This document shows, piece after piece, positions 32,728 to 44,059 of a DNA stretch of 64,000 bases (its first letter is position 1; each line of letters starts with the position of its first letter). The DNA is from Viridothelium virens. Taxonomy: Eukaryota; Ascomycota; Dothideomycetes; Trypetheliales; Trypetheliaceae. The notes below the pieces were generated by a model. That model did no database searches. It was not told the origin of the DNA and saw only the letters and a program-made list of their open reading frames with translations. The translations under genes were made by a program, and so were the position numbers. The stretch spans positions 119,716 through 183,715 of the forward strand of contig ML991831.1 in assembly GCA_010094025.1 (NCBI GenBank). Reading direction: 5' to 3'.

Positions 32728-35652
32728 ATGGACGAGACCTTGATCCTTTATTTTCGGTCGACCTTACCAAATGAATTAAGTGAATACTGTGAAAGCTACC
32801 TCGAAAGACTAGTCCCGCACAGTCATGAACCTTCAGATGGGTTGTTTAGCGCTCCATTATCACAGTTGTTATTTGAGCCCCAAGATCAGGAATCCGAGCA
32901 CGACGGTTCCTTGAAGCCGAATGCTATATGGACTGATGTGATATTTCATCGCCTTGGTACATTTTTGAGTAGACGCAGCTCAGATGACCAAACAGGTGAT
33001 GAAGACGACAATCCAGCGAAAAGGCAATACTTTTATTTCATTCTTGGCCTCGGAGCCTTGTACGCTTTTCTACAATCAAACGTCACTGGACCACCTCTGA
33101 GACATTATACAAAATCTCAACTAGCTCTCCCGCAAGACCGTAAACAAATTTTTTCAGCACAAGAAACGCTTGTCCAGTCGCTTGGAGAAGATGGAATAGC
33201 AGCTTACAAGTTAATCGGCGACGTTGAGCTTTTATGTCTCGCCGAGGCAATCTTCACCTGTCCGCCTATTCTAAAAAACATTGAATCTGCGAGATGGGCG
33301 AAGCTGAGGGTAGAGTTTCTGCACCAACGTTTGTTGTCGGAAGTCTCTCCGACACTGCAAAATTCCATATATTCCGACCTGGCCCTGCTGGACGAGCAAA
33401 TATTGGCCTCAGAACCTGATAATGTAGCAAAAACCGTGAAGATAGAATACCTACTCGAGAAAGCTACTATACATACCCACCATGGACTGGAGAAACTAGC
33501 AAGAGAAGACCTCGAAGCAGCGAGACGAGAGAGAAATTTCGAGTACGCACTCACTGGACGTCTAGGAAAGAGAACAAAGTATCAAGAGAAGGACCTGAGT
33601 CAGCTTGTGGTGCTTGCTCTCAGCCCTGAAGATAATAAACATGGTTCGATGGCAGCGGATTCTAACATGAATGGAGATTCATTGCCTACATCAAACACAT
33701 CCACTAATGGCGATAAAAATGGCGACTCCAGAGGAAGCACAGGTCCTCAAACCCTAGACCTTAACGACGATACTCTTCTGGAGTCCATCTCCTTTAAAGA
33801 AGGCAATGCTGCACCGGGAATCGTGGAGGAATCCAATCTACCGCCATCATTAGCTTCTCTAGACCCGTCAGCACAACCGAAGCTGAATCCTATCGACTCA
33901 AATCTCCTCCTGTCATTGGCATCTTCAATCACAAACACGTCTCCGGTGGATGGATTGACGAGGGAAGAGACCTTGCCCTATGCTGTTCGAGCCCTCGAGG
34001 GTGGGAGCTCAAACTGGCAAGTCTATACCCAGGCTCTGTTAGTCCGCAGTCGTATCGAAGGTTATAAGTCACGAACAATGGAGAGAGGTTTGCTTCAGCT
34101 ACAAGCTCTGGTTGATCAAGTTATAGCAGAGACAGCGTCGAGAGAGGACGAGCAGATTCAACGCACACAAGCCTCTGACATGACCACATTCTTACCTCGA
34201 CCGAAAGAGACCGAAAATGCACAGGCATCTGAGAGATTGAGGTATATTTTCCAGTTATGTACACCTTTCCGCTGGGAACTTGAAGCAGAATTGGCAGCAA
34301 AATGGGTCAGTCTTGGAGGCCTCAAGACAGCTCTTGAAATTTACACCAGGCTAGAAATGTGGGCTGAAGCGGCTTTGTGCTGGGCTGCAACCGAAAAGGA
34401 GGATAAAGCGAAGAAGATTGTCCGGCGGCAACTGTTCCATGCCTCAAATGGAGGCGATTCTGCCTCTGGGGGTGAAGACGAGGAAAAGGCATTGGATGCT
34501 GAAGAATGGACAGGCCCGGCCAGAGATCCTCCACCCGCTGATGCACCACGATTATACTGCATTCTTGGAGACATAGATCGTAACCCGGAAATGTACGAGA
34601 AGGCATGGGAAGTCTCGAATCAACGGTATGCGCGAGCACAACGTTCGCTTGGGAAGCTCTATTTTGCCGCAAAAGACTATGCAAAGGCTGCGCTTGCCTA
34701 TAATAAGTCTCTTAAGGTTAATCAGCTTAACCATGCCGCATGGTTTGCACTTGGCTGCGCCCTCCTCCAACTCGATCAATTCGATCGCGCTGCAGATGCG
34801 TTTACTCGTACAGTCCAGCTTGATGACACCGATGCGGAAGCATGGGCAAACCTTGCAACAGCACTTCTCCACAAGGGAAAGACTCCCCGAAGGGAGTCCG
34901 ACGACTCGACCCCTGAAGATAACGAAGCGAGTACCACAGCACCCAGCGATCCTCAACGCCACAAGCTCGATGCGCTCCGTGCCCTTCAGCGCGCCGCCGC
35001 CCTCAAATACGACTCGCCCCTAATCTGGGAAAACCTGCTCACAATCTCCGCCTCCCTCGACCCGCCATCCTATCCAGACATCATCCGCAGCCTCTCGCGG
35101 ATCCTCACCCTCCGCGGCGCCTCCCTGGGCGAAAGCGCCATCGACGCCTCCATCCTCGACCTCCTCATCACACACACCATCCAATCCTCGGCATCCCCCG
35201 TCTATGACCCGTCCCAGCCGGGACCCGCGCGCCTCGTTGTCGAGCTCGTCGACACGAAAGTCGTGCCGCTCATCACCATGTCGCGCCGTCTGTGGCAGAT
35301 CGTCGCGAAGCTGGCGCTGTGGCGCGGCAAGCCGGGTGCTGCGCTCGAGGCGTACGAGAAGGGGTGGAGGGCCGTTTTGGCACGGCCGGGATGGGAGAAT
35401 GGGGAAAGTGAGGAGGGGTGGGAGGAGGTGGTGGAGGCGACGGGGGAGCTGTGCGATGCGTATGAGAGTTTGGGGCCCAGAGAGCGGACGGAGGGGTTGG
35501 GGGCTGGGCAGCAGGAGGTGGTGGTGGCGAGGGATTGGAGGTTTAAGGCGAGGAGTGCGGTGAGGGGGGTGATGGGAAGGGGGAGGGAGAGCTGGGAGGG
35601 GAGTAAGGGGTGGGAGCGGTTGAGGGAGAGGTTGGAGGATCTGAGGGGTTGA
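32728..35652 (+). CDS. EMW1: TPR protein, TTC27/Emw1 family
   Basis: A single exon encodes 974 residues, a normal length for the family. The N-terminal half is helical with the DVELLCLAEAIFTCPPILKN region shared by TTC27 homologues; an acidic/Ser-rich linker spans about residues 305-395. Tandem TPRs occupy the C-terminal part: RYARAQRSLGKLYFAAKDYA, KALAYNKSLKVNQLNHAAWF-type and RAADAFTRTVQLDDTDAEAW are three clear units at about residues 633-715. Yeast Emw1 is needed for cell-wall maintenance; human TTC27 has been tied to assembly of large complexes. These are family knowledge, not visible here. A wobble-position switch from C to G occurs near 35290, and the last 110 codons are strongly G-rich. 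Confidence 0.88.
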   Translation: MDETLILYFRSTLPNELSEYCESYLERLVPHSHEPSDGLFSAPLSQLLFEPQDQESEHDGSLKPNAIWTDVIFHRLGTFLSRRSSDDQTGDEDDNPAKRQYFYFILGLGALYAFLQSNVTGPPLRHYTKSQLALPQDRKQIFSAQETLVQSLGEDGIAAYKLIGDVELLCLAEAIFTCPPILKNIESARWAKLRVEFLHQRLLSEVSPTLQNSIYSDLALLDEQILASEPDNVAKTVKIEYLLEKATIHTHHGLEKLAREDLEAARRERNFEYALTGRLGKRTKYQEKDLSQLVVLALSPEDNKHGSMAADSNMNGDSLPTSNTSTNGDKNGDSRGSTGPQTLDLNDDTLLESISFKEGNAAPGIVEESNLPPSLASLDPSAQPKLNPIDSNLLLSLASSITNTSPVDGLTREETLPYAVRALEGGSSNWQVYTQALLVRSRIEGYKSRTMERGLLQLQALVDQVIAETASREDEQIQRTQASDMTTFLPRPKETENAQASERLRYIFQLCTPFRWELEAELAAKWVSLGGLKTALEIYTRLEMWAEAALCWAATEKEDKAKKIVRRQLFHASNGGDSASGGEDEEKALDAEEWTGPARDPPPADAPRLYCILGDIDRNPEMYEKAWEVSNQRYARAQRSLGKLYFAAKDYAKAALAYNKSLKVNQLNHAAWFALGCALLQLDQFDRAADAFTRTVQLDDTDAEAWANLATALLHKGKTPRRESDDSTPEDNEASTTAPSDPQRHKLDALRALQRAAALKYDSPLIWENLLTISASLDPPSYPDIIRSLSRILTLRGASLGESAIDASILDLLITHTIQSSASPVYDPSQPGPARLVVELVDTKVVPLITMSRRLWQIVAKLALWRGKPGAALEAYEKGWRAVLARPGWENGESEEGWEEVVEATGELCDAYESLGPRERTEGLGAGQQEVVVARDWRFKARSAVRGVMGRGRESWEGSKGWERLRERLEDLRG

Positions 35653-36568
35653 TTGCTTGAGGTAATGAGTCGGGACGTTTTGATTGCTGCGTTTGCGTTG
35701 GTTACTTGCTCAGAGAAGTCACGCTCTTTGCAGTCGGTGCATACTCCCATGCACTCAAAGATGTCTTTCGCCGTATTGTGAGTCTTCTTTTCATTCATCA
35801 TTCCAACCTGGTCACTTGCTTTTGCTTTACATGTCACCTACCTGTCTTATCATCCGGGAAGCCTCGGTTCGCTCACTACACCTGTGAATATCAGATAGTC
35901 AACGCTCAATCACCTTTCCGTCACCTGTTCGAAGGCTTTGACTTCAGCTCTCAGCCCCACGAAGCGTTTCTATTGATCCGATGTAATGAATTGCTTTCGT
36001 TAGTAATTCATCTTGCACGGTTGAGTCTAGTCATCACTCGAAAGCTCGGAATAGGCCGTTGCAGAAGAGGCTTTGTAACCGTTTCCTACTTATCATCTTC
36101 CCTTTTTGGAAGCATTCTCCGTCTTTTTCTTAGGGCGAGAGGTGAGTTTCCATGCATGACCTCGGAGAAGGTACCTTTGTTGAGTCAATCAAATCAGCAC
36201 AGCTCGTATGAATGAACAACCTCCCGTTTCATTCATATTTTCTACTCCTGGTTAAGTCTTCATCAAGCCTCTTTCGATGTTTGCTACCTCGTTTCAACTT
36301 CTGAGTCTTCGGTTCTTTCACATCCACAGTCATGTGCAGAGCAGTCTTCAATGTTGAAGGCTTGGCTATAAGTATTGGTCTCTCTGCTACTTCTATCATG
36401 CCTTCTGTAGAACCCAAGCGATCAACTCCAGGAACTGGTATCCTAAACTCTGCTTGCTCCCGAATTCTCTCACGTCTATTTGTTTGCTCCCCATCTCGGA
36501 CTTTGTTGCCCTACTGGTGTATCTTCGATCTACATAGCCACTTTCCATTACAAACTTTTCTCCAAGCG
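35653..36568. other. Intergenic region before the F-box/LRR-like gene
   Basis: The reading frame of the next gene stays open upstream to 36332, but the residues there look like a translated leader. No other feature was recognised. Confidence 0.4.
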
Positions 36569-38703
36569 ATGCCTTCTTCCAAAAATTGTGTAGCCTGCAC
36601 AAGAGGGACATGTACAAGCCATAGAAGGACTGACAGCTCTCCTGAACCGCAACCAATACCAATCGCGTTGAGGCCAGTATCGGGTTCCACCGCTACTGCC
36701 AGCGCGTCGGGACCTAAAAAATCTGACTCGACAAAGCCCAAGGCTACAGCATCGTCAGGGAGTAAAGCGGGGAGTTCAGCAGCTCCAGCAATTAAGAAAC
36801 CTCAAGAGCCTTCTGGAGGAACCAAGGCTAGAGCATCATCAGGGAGTAAAGCGGAGGCTTCAACAGCTCCAGGAGCTAGGAAATCTGATTGGAAAGAAGC
36901 CAAGCCTGCAGCATCGTCAAGTCAAGCTCCAGGAGCTAAGAGATCCGATGTAAGAGAAGCCCAGGCTGCACTGGCTGCAGCATCGTCAAGTCACGCCGTC
37001 AGAGCTCCCAGTAGAGCTTCCAGTCAGGGATCTCAGCATACAGCGGTCCAGCAAGGAGAGAGATCGGGTATCATTGAGGATCCACCCGAATCCAGTGTAT
37101 CGAGGACCGCCGAAGATAAGGGCAAGGGAAGAGCCGACGACGTCGCAACGCCCGCTGCAACGCCCCCCGCCGCAACGCCCGCCACAACGCCCATACTGCC
37201 GAACGAAATAGTTATTGCAATACTTGAGAAACTCAAAGAAGATGACGTACTTGATGACGGGCTTCTCTTCAAAGAAATCATAAAGGCATCGAAGCAATGG
37301 TACGTGGCAGCGGTGGCATTCATGTACGGCGGTCATGGCCAATATGATCCGATTTTCTCTGGTCTTTACGCACGCACTCTAGTCAGAAGTCCAAAAATTG
37401 CCAAACTCGTGAAGAGAGTTCGATATGGACCAAAGATATTTGAAAATAAAGTGATAAGGCCGATCACTAGGGAATGGGAGAAAGCGACAAACGCAGGAGA
37501 CATCGAAGAGATTATGAATCCAGTTATTGATCAGGTTCTTTCGCCAAATCCAGATTCTCAGGTAGAGCATATGTTGAGGAGAGCATGGAAGAGTGAATTG
37601 GGAATGGGAAACTTATGTTATGCCGAGGATACGGCCACCATGGCTGTGATACTCAATCTGGTTCCAAACGTCGAATTCATTGACTTACTTCATTTCCGCC
37701 GGAGGAATTTAGAAACGAGATTTCATTTGGATTATCAGCTTACTGGTCTGCTCGAGTTTGATAACGTCGATTCGGAGGTGCCTGGACAAATCGTTAACCT
37801 GCCAGCATTCAGCAATCTCAAAGAGCTTCGTCTGGACATGCGCTCGCAAAGTGCACGTCGGCTCTCGCGTCCGTTAGCTATTCAAAGCCTAAGGACTCTC
37901 GTATTGGGCCATCTGGTCTCTGTCAATCCGATTGATCCTGAGAAATGGTGGAAATCGGGTCGCTCGAAAGTTGAGAATCTCACGATTCGCAAGAGTTCTG
38001 TAGACACAATGGATTTTCAACTACTTCTCTAGCCCTTCGGGAATTTGAAAGTCTTGGACTACAGCTCGCGGCGGAATCGTCTCATTGGTCACACAACAAT
38101 ACGACCAGGCGATACACTGAATTACGATGCCTTGGTGACAACGTTGGTTGGGCTTCATGGTAAGACTCTAGAGACCCTTAGGTTCCGAGACGACTTCAAT
38201 GTCATGCCAATGGCATCTTTCAGAGGATTCCAAGCTCTTTCCGAGGTCATGGTCATGCAAACTTCAGTGCCGTCACACAATCCGAATGATCCGGATATCC
38301 ATCGCTTGGCTGATTATTTTCCTCCATCACTCAAACGCCTTCACCTCCTGCAAGGCCATAGGGATCACAAAACCGTCCATCCCGTGGCAGACCTGGCTAG
38401 ACCGGACAGGCTTCCTTCGTTATTAATAGCCAACGGATCTGAATGCCTCTCTCATTTGAAAGAGGTCATAGTCAGTACCAATCCTCCGAGGGACCCAACA
38501 GTCGAACATCCGAAGGAGGAACACAACGAGGGAATATTTGACCCACTCGTCGGCGTGAAAACAGCATTCGAGGAGAAAAAGATGATGCTGAAGTTTGAAC
38601 GCAATCGTATGTTTCCCTGCAATTCATTCTATTGAAATCCACTAATCATTTGATAGCTATCGACGACATCAGGGACGACCCATATCCAGTACCAGAGTCC
38701 TAG
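36569..38703 (+). pseudogene. F-box/LRR-like protein with an in-frame TAG
   Basis: The frame begins MPSSKNCVACTRGTC at 36569. About 200 residues of Ala/Ser/Lys-rich repeats follow, with imperfect units containing SSGSKA and APGA(R/K)KSD. An F-box-like segment comes next (TPILPNEIVIAILEKLKEDD ... FKEIIKASKQWYVAAVAFMY), then leucine-rich-type repeats (SNLKELRLDM, LRTLVLGHLV, VENLTIRKSSV). At 38030-38032 a TAG interrupts DFQLLL and PFGNLKVLDYSS; the frame then stays open to 38606 with more LRR-like sequence. A 50-nt intron (38607-38656, GTATGT donor) leads to a short last exon ending at 38703. The only GT-AG pair removing the TAG is 33 nt, shorter than any intron here, and it would delete conserved LRR residues. 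CAG to TAG (Gln to stop) is the simplest reading. If intact it would be a substrate adaptor of an SCF ubiquitin ligase; truncated translation would stop at residue 487. Confidence 0.75.
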
Positions 38704-39584
38704 AGATGCGGGATTCTTGAGATCAGAGGAATGGGGCCGTGATTCTGTGAAGGAGTATGCTGTAATGTGGCTTGTTTAGAGAAAGGCTGTCAGGTACGGC
38801 CAGGTTTAGGCTTTTGGAATGTTGTATGTCTTTTGTCAGTAGTACTTGCCCGAATCGCCTGTGCGGGTCACAGGATGTACCATTGAGAACATGAGATAAT
38901 TCCTAGAGAACAATGCTTCATGACAGTCACTACATTGCGAGTCTAGCCTATGTAATAAGCGAGGTTCATTTATGCATTGTGCTTCACTTTGTTGTCTTGT
39001 GCGTGGGAGTGATAGATATCTGCATTAAGGCCTAAGGTAAGTAGCCCTTCGATCCCAGCCTTACTTTTGTTCTTAGCCATGTCAATCTCAATTCCTTCTT
39101 CGAATTGACCGAGGATTACGGATACTGCGCGCATCTCTGCGGCTGCTGCGTAGGGACAAAATTCTCGCTTGCCAAAGATAAATCTTCTATTTTCCCTTCC
39201 GAGCTTTTCTCTCTTGATTCTCGTTCAATGCTAGAGCCTCTGGTATTCCCGGTGGGTGCTTGCGTGCTTGGCCTGGCGTGCCTGCGCCCCACAATTACGA
39301 TACTTGGGGATGCCGAGTCTCATTTCCCCGCAAATCGTCCAAGGCCCGATCTTCCCCCACAAATTCCGACACCAAGTACAAGTTTGGGCTTGTTGCAAGC
39401 CACTTTGACCCACTACCGCCATTTCAGGATGGGCGACCAGACTTCGGCAATTAGACTTGTCGCTGAAGTACTTTCCACGAGAAGCGAATTGCAATGACAT
39501 AGAGCCCAAACATCCTTGTAAGTCTTGAGATAAGTGGATCTCGTTTCATGCTCTGGAAGCTTTTCATTACGGACAAACTCGACC
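38704..39584. other. Intergenic region upstream of the GH43-type gene
   Basis: Open frames here (for example 39105-39497) show no domain, and I treat them as chance. The region should contain the promoter of the secreted hydrolase. Confidence 0.45.
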
Positions 39585-41213
39585 ATGAGACTCTTTTCAT
39601 CATCTGGTTCGATACTTCTCTTACTATCGCTTTCGTCATCTCTCATTGCATCTGATCGATCGGTTGTAAGAACGTTCAACAACTCCATCAAGTACAACTT
39701 TGATACAGATGGAAATGCCATAGACTCTACGAGCGGTAAAATTGATATTTTAGGTGGCACTTACGTCTGGTATGGCTTGAACTTCGGATGCGGGGAAGCA
39801 TTCTGCGGGATCTCAAGCTGGTCTTCGCCGGATCTTCATAACTGGAAGAGCAATGGTTTCCTCTTCGATCCAAACACAACCTCAATCAGCACTCTTTGCG
39901 CGGAGTCGGGAAACTGTGGTAGACCGCATATCATATACAATGAAGTCACCAGAGAATACGTTCTCTGGGTCAATGCAGGCTCTCCCGGATATGTCCTCTT
40001 CACCAGCCGTTCACCGACAAGTGGCTATACCCAACTCATAGATCGCGCCTTAATTGGAACTCAACCCCCAGGGACGCAAGGCGGCGACTTTAGCGTAGCA
40101 GTGATAGACGGCATCGGCTACCTAGCCTACTCACTCATCGACTTCACTACAGTCGGAGCATCGATCTGGCCTCCCTTCAACCAGAGTATCTACATGCAGC
40201 AACTTGCCCCAGACTTCCTGAACACCACAGGAGAAGCATACCATGTTCTCCCTACCGATGATCTTGTAAATTACGAGGCCGAATCCCCAGATATCTTCAA
40301 GAGAGGCGAGTATTTCTATATCACTGCGTCCAATACCTGCGGTTTTTGTACGGGGACGGTTCTTGTGGTGTATCGATCAAAGTCGATACGGGGTCCGTGG
40401 GAACGGCAGATTGTCAGTGGATATACCTGCGGTGGACAGACTACCGGTGTGCTAAATCTACCAGCACCCTACGGTAAAGGGATGGCGACGTATCTCCATC
40501 AAGCGGACCTCTTCTCCACTGCCCCTTTGACCGGCATCCGTACTGGCGCCCATGGTCACCAATTCCAGGTGCTGGACTTCAATACTGATAGCTCGGTTGT
40601 TGATCTCGATTGCTCCGAAGATAGGACATTCAGCGCTTCTTTCCTCCGCGGCAATACTAGCAACCCGAGCGGTAACGCTATTTTCGCAACGGATAGTTCC
40701 GGCGAGCTGGCAGCCTACACACAAGAATGCGGCATTCCTACTAACGCCCTGTACCAGACCTGGCAGTCCTCCTCGACCGGCGTCCTGCGAGAAGTCGGTT
40801 TCAACCTCGCAGGCGCACCACGAACTGATGCCGCGCTGGCGGTAACAGTATTCCGGTTTCAAGAAAACGCCGACTTTTTCACGCCGCATTATGTATGGGA
40901 AACACTTGCTACGGCAACGTATGGCGCTGCAAATCTCTCCCAAGCCTTGGAAGTAAGGAGAATAACGGTTGGTGGAAATACCACGGTGAGAGCGGGGGAT
41001 AGATTGGGCATTGCGCTGACGGGGTCGGAGGTAACACCCCTATGCTATTTGGTTAGAGATAAGGGGCAGGGTGGATTTAATATAAAGACCAGTACCAGAG
41101 CGCTGTTTACACAAGGGCCGGGCCAGGTCTCGTTCAGGGGAAAGAATGGTAATGTACCGCCGATGAAGGTGGAAGCCGGGAAAGAGATCAAGTGGTACGC
41201 CACCGTGGAATGA
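39585..41213 (+). CDS. Secreted glycoside hydrolase family 43-like protein
   Basis: A single exon encodes 542 residues with a clear signal peptide (MRLFSSSGSILLLLSLSSS, cleavage near IAS|DRS). The N-terminal 330 residues look like a five-bladed beta-propeller of the GH43 type: GKIDILGGTYVWYGLNFG, SSWSSPDLHNWKSNGF, CGRPHIIYNEVTREYVLWVN, GGDFSVAVIDGIGYLAYS and SPDIFKRGEYFYITASNTCG. The Asp, Asp and Glu usually required for catalysis are plausible at ILGG-preceding D, GGDF and EAESPD, but I cannot fix them by eye. The layout is close to galactan 1,3-beta-galactosidase-like subfamilies (GH43_24). The C-terminal about 200 residues form a second beta-rich domain. Role: extracellular plant or algal polysaccharide breakdown (inferred). 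The ATG at 39585 was chosen because it begins the signal peptide. Confidence 0.8.
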   Translation: MRLFSSSGSILLLLSLSSSLIASDRSVVRTFNNSIKYNFDTDGNAIDSTSGKIDILGGTYVWYGLNFGCGEAFCGISSWSSPDLHNWKSNGFLFDPNTTSISTLCAESGNCGRPHIIYNEVTREYVLWVNAGSPGYVLFTSRSPTSGYTQLIDRALIGTQPPGTQGGDFSVAVIDGIGYLAYSLIDFTTVGASIWPPFNQSIYMQQLAPDFLNTTGEAYHVLPTDDLVNYEAESPDIFKRGEYFYITASNTCGFCTGTVLVVYRSKSIRGPWERQIVSGYTCGGQTTGVLNLPAPYGKGMATYLHQADLFSTAPLTGIRTGAHGHQFQVLDFNTDSSVVDLDCSEDRTFSASFLRGNTSNPSGNAIFATDSSGELAAYTQECGIPTNALYQTWQSSSTGVLREVGFNLAGAPRTDAALAVTVFRFQENADFFTPHYVWETLATATYGAANLSQALEVRRITVGGNTTVRAGDRLGIALTGSEVTPLCYLVRDKGQGGFNIKTSTRALFTQGPGQVSFRGKNGNVPPMKVEAGKEIKWYATVE

Positions 41214-42116
41214 GATATCCTGCGACTTGCAAATACTTTTAGAAGCACTAATGATTGCTTGCAAGAGCTGCAAGTTCCCTGACTCTCTTGTGACATAGAT
41301 ACCTCATTGTGCGGGTCCAAGCTCTGCTTTGCTGGCGAGAACAGAAGTAGCATGCTCGTGAATATCTTTGTCGTAAGATTTCATTCGTCTCCGATGGCTA
41401 TTTAAGAAGGCAACAGGGAGCCTGGTCAATGCCATGAGCCCTCTCGCAACATCTACGCCAGTGCCTGCTTTCGCCCGAGTTGTGAGTTTGACAGAAGAGG
41501 AGATGCTGCATTTTGTTGAAGGTACAGCAGAAAAGGAAAGCACATTGGCCGCAATGGCGAACGCAGTCCAATGAGTTGATGAGGGCTTTAGACCCGTCGA
41601 TATCGAAGAGGAACTCGAGAGATGGGCTGGAAATAATGGCTCTACGAAAGGATGAATTCGTGCTTCGGGCCTAGGCACAAAAAGAGATATCTAGGGTTAC
41701 CAGAGCCTCATCGAGCAAGTGACTTCCTACGTCCATGCCTTATGCTTTCTTCAGTGTAGGTAAATAAGCCTGAGAAGTCGATATGCTCGAGGATTGGTAG
41801 CGAGGTGAGACCATGGAAGATATCAGAATTCCAAGGCGTTCCATCGTCGCGATCGGGATCGACTATCATACCGGTTGTGCGAGAGCGCGTCGATGCAGGT
41901 AGTAGGCATCACACGCAGTACTTTGCTGTGTTAATCACTATTGGTGCTGACCTGGACAGTGGGGCTGCTCATCAGTGGAGCACTTCTGTGGTGTCCGATT
42001 GGTGAATTCCTTAGCAAACCATGGTATCTGATGCGATTTAGAGTATGGGAATTTCTCAACTTGGCAGGATCGACGTGAAATAGCTCAACCCAACTTGGAA
42101 CTATCAGTCACAATCA
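41214..42116. other. Intergenic region between GH43-type gene and METTL16
   Basis: A 124-residue minus-strand frame (41304-41678) has no recognisable domain or clear gene context. Nothing else seen. Confidence 0.4.
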
Positions 42117-43927
42117 ATGTTGCCAACCCTGGCTGCCCCGTCCATTACTCCGGATTATTACGATGACTACATCGACTTTGCAGCCCTCGCGCTCCAAGAT
42201 GCAGACTTTGCAAAAGTTTGCGGGGCGAATGATGGCAAAGTCGATCTGCAAGATCCGAAAGCATTGCAGTTAGTTTCCCACCGAGACGCGCTTGACGGTG
42301 CCTATTGATATTTTTGAAGCATACGGATGATACACGAGCCACGCTGACTGCATGCTAGACAATTGACAAAGAGTCTGCTGAAAAGAGACTTTGGGTTGGC
42401 CATTGAATTGCCGGACGATAGATTGTGCCCACCTGTGCCAGTGAGGTGAGTGGTGTTTCGACTATTAGGATAATGTGATTTCGTCCCAAATTCGGTAACT
42501 GCTTCTAAGAAGGCGTGCACACTTCGAGATGAAGTAGAAGAGACCAAATTCATGTGTTCTGAGAAGAGTCGTAGTACGATCACTCGATAAGACTTGTCCT
42601 TTCTCTTCATTTTCTTCTACAACTTTGGCGGGATTTTTATGTCTGAGGCATAGACGAACTATCCAAGCAATAGCATATTACCGCACATAGTCAGACTTAC
42701 ATTCTCATGATCAGATACAATTATGTCCACTGGGTCCAAGAGCTCCTCGACACCACCAGTGATAACTACGATGACACCTACGACCCAAGCCGCCGAGTCT
42801 TCGGCATCGACATGTACCTCCCCATCTCCTCCCTCCATACCAAATGCCACTAACGCAACCCCCCAGCGGCACCGGCGCCTCCGCCATCTACCCCCTCCTC
42901 TTCGCCAGCACGCGCCCCAACTACCGCTTGCTCGCCACCGAACTGGACTCGACCTCCCACGCTTCCGCTGCGCATAATATCACCCTGAACAATCTCTCCT
43001 CTCGCATCCGCCTGCACCAGCCGCCCTCCGCCACCGCACCACTCCTCCCGCTCGACGACCTCAGCCTCTCACACGCCTCCTTCGTAATCTGCAACCCCCC
43101 CTTCTACGCCTCCGCCGCCGACCTCGTCACCTCCGCCGCCGCCAAGTCCTCACCGCCGCACGCCGTGTGCACCGGCGCCGACGTTGAGATGATCTACGCG
43201 CCGAGCTTCGGGTCGAGCGGGGAGTACGACCGGAACCCGGGGGGCGACGTCGGGTTCTGCTTTCGGATTGTGGAGGAGAGTGTGGGGTTGCAGGAGCGGG
43301 TGCAGTGGTTTACGTGTATGATGGGGAGATTGGAGAGTGTGGGGAAGGTGGTGGCGAGGTTGAAGGAGGTTGGGGTCAGGAATTGGGCGGTGAGGTGTTT
43401 GAGGGCGGGGAAGACGAGGAGGTGGGCGGTGGGGTGGAGCTGGGGGGCGAGGAGGCCGAGGAATGTATGTTCTGGGTTTTGGGGGGAGTGTGGTGGAAGT
43501 GTGGGAGTGCAGATGTGCTGATTATTTTTACTAGGACCTTGTGCGTAGCTCGCTCGTCAATATCGGTGGTGTACAGCCATTTCCGACGGAGCAGGCTATA
43601 CATGCAGAGGAGAAGACCGCGGAAGAGCTGTGGGATACCGTTGGCAGGGCTCTCAACCCATTAGACCTACGGCTGGAGATCGACGCCGAAAGGAAGACCG
43701 TTCTGGGATTTGCCGAGAAAAATGTGTGGTCAAGGGCCGCAAGACGGAAGCGTGCGCGTGAAGGCGATGAGGATAGTTCCAAAGAAGCCCAGGACGAAGA
43801 AGTTGCACTAGGATTTAGAATCAAAGTAAATGAGGGCAATCTTGATATCAGATGGCTCGAAGGGATGGAGGAAAAGTTGTTTGAGAGCTTCATGGGCATG
43901 CTCCAGAGAGCTATACACCCAAGATAG
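42117..43927 (+). CDS. METTL16: METTL16-type RNA N6-adenosine methyltransferase
   Basis: Five exons (42117-42268, 42359-42445, 42715-42813, 42867-43464, 43535-43927) encode 442 residues; the third intron is 53 nt and the second 269 nt. The N-terminus has YDDYIDFAALALQD, then ALQQLTKSLLKRDFGLAIEL and DDRLCPPVPVRYNYVHWVQE, the family's RNA-binding lead-in. The SAM-binding motif is GIDIGTGASAIYPLLFA and the catalytic motif is CNPPF. The block VCTGADVEMIYAPSF, MVEES-like RIVEESVGLQERVQWFTCMM and RTRRWAVGWSWG also fit. Human METTL16 methylates U6 snRNA and a hairpin in MAT2A mRNA; in fungi U6 is the expected target (family knowledge). Exon 4 changes from C-rich to G-rich coding near 43190. The C-terminal exon has a basic KRAREGDED segment. 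It ends convergent with the GNAT gene. Confidence 0.92.
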
Positions 43928-44059
43928 AGCATAGCCTGTTGATAAGCTTAAAAGCCTCACGGTCGAATAGAGCGAAGAGACGAATGAATTGCTTTTAGAA
44001 GGCGCTTAGCCAATCCAAGAGGCTCCCACCACGCCGCTCTGAGAAATTCTACGTGAGAA

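Noticed and set aside
36332-36568. N-terminal extension of the F-box/LRR-like frame
   Set aside because: Composition unlike the rest; the ATG at 36569 begins a plausible protein start.
38000-38032. 33-nt GT-AG interval removing the TAG in the F-box/LRR gene
   Set aside because: Shorter than any credible fungal intron here and deletes residues of a regular LRR unit.
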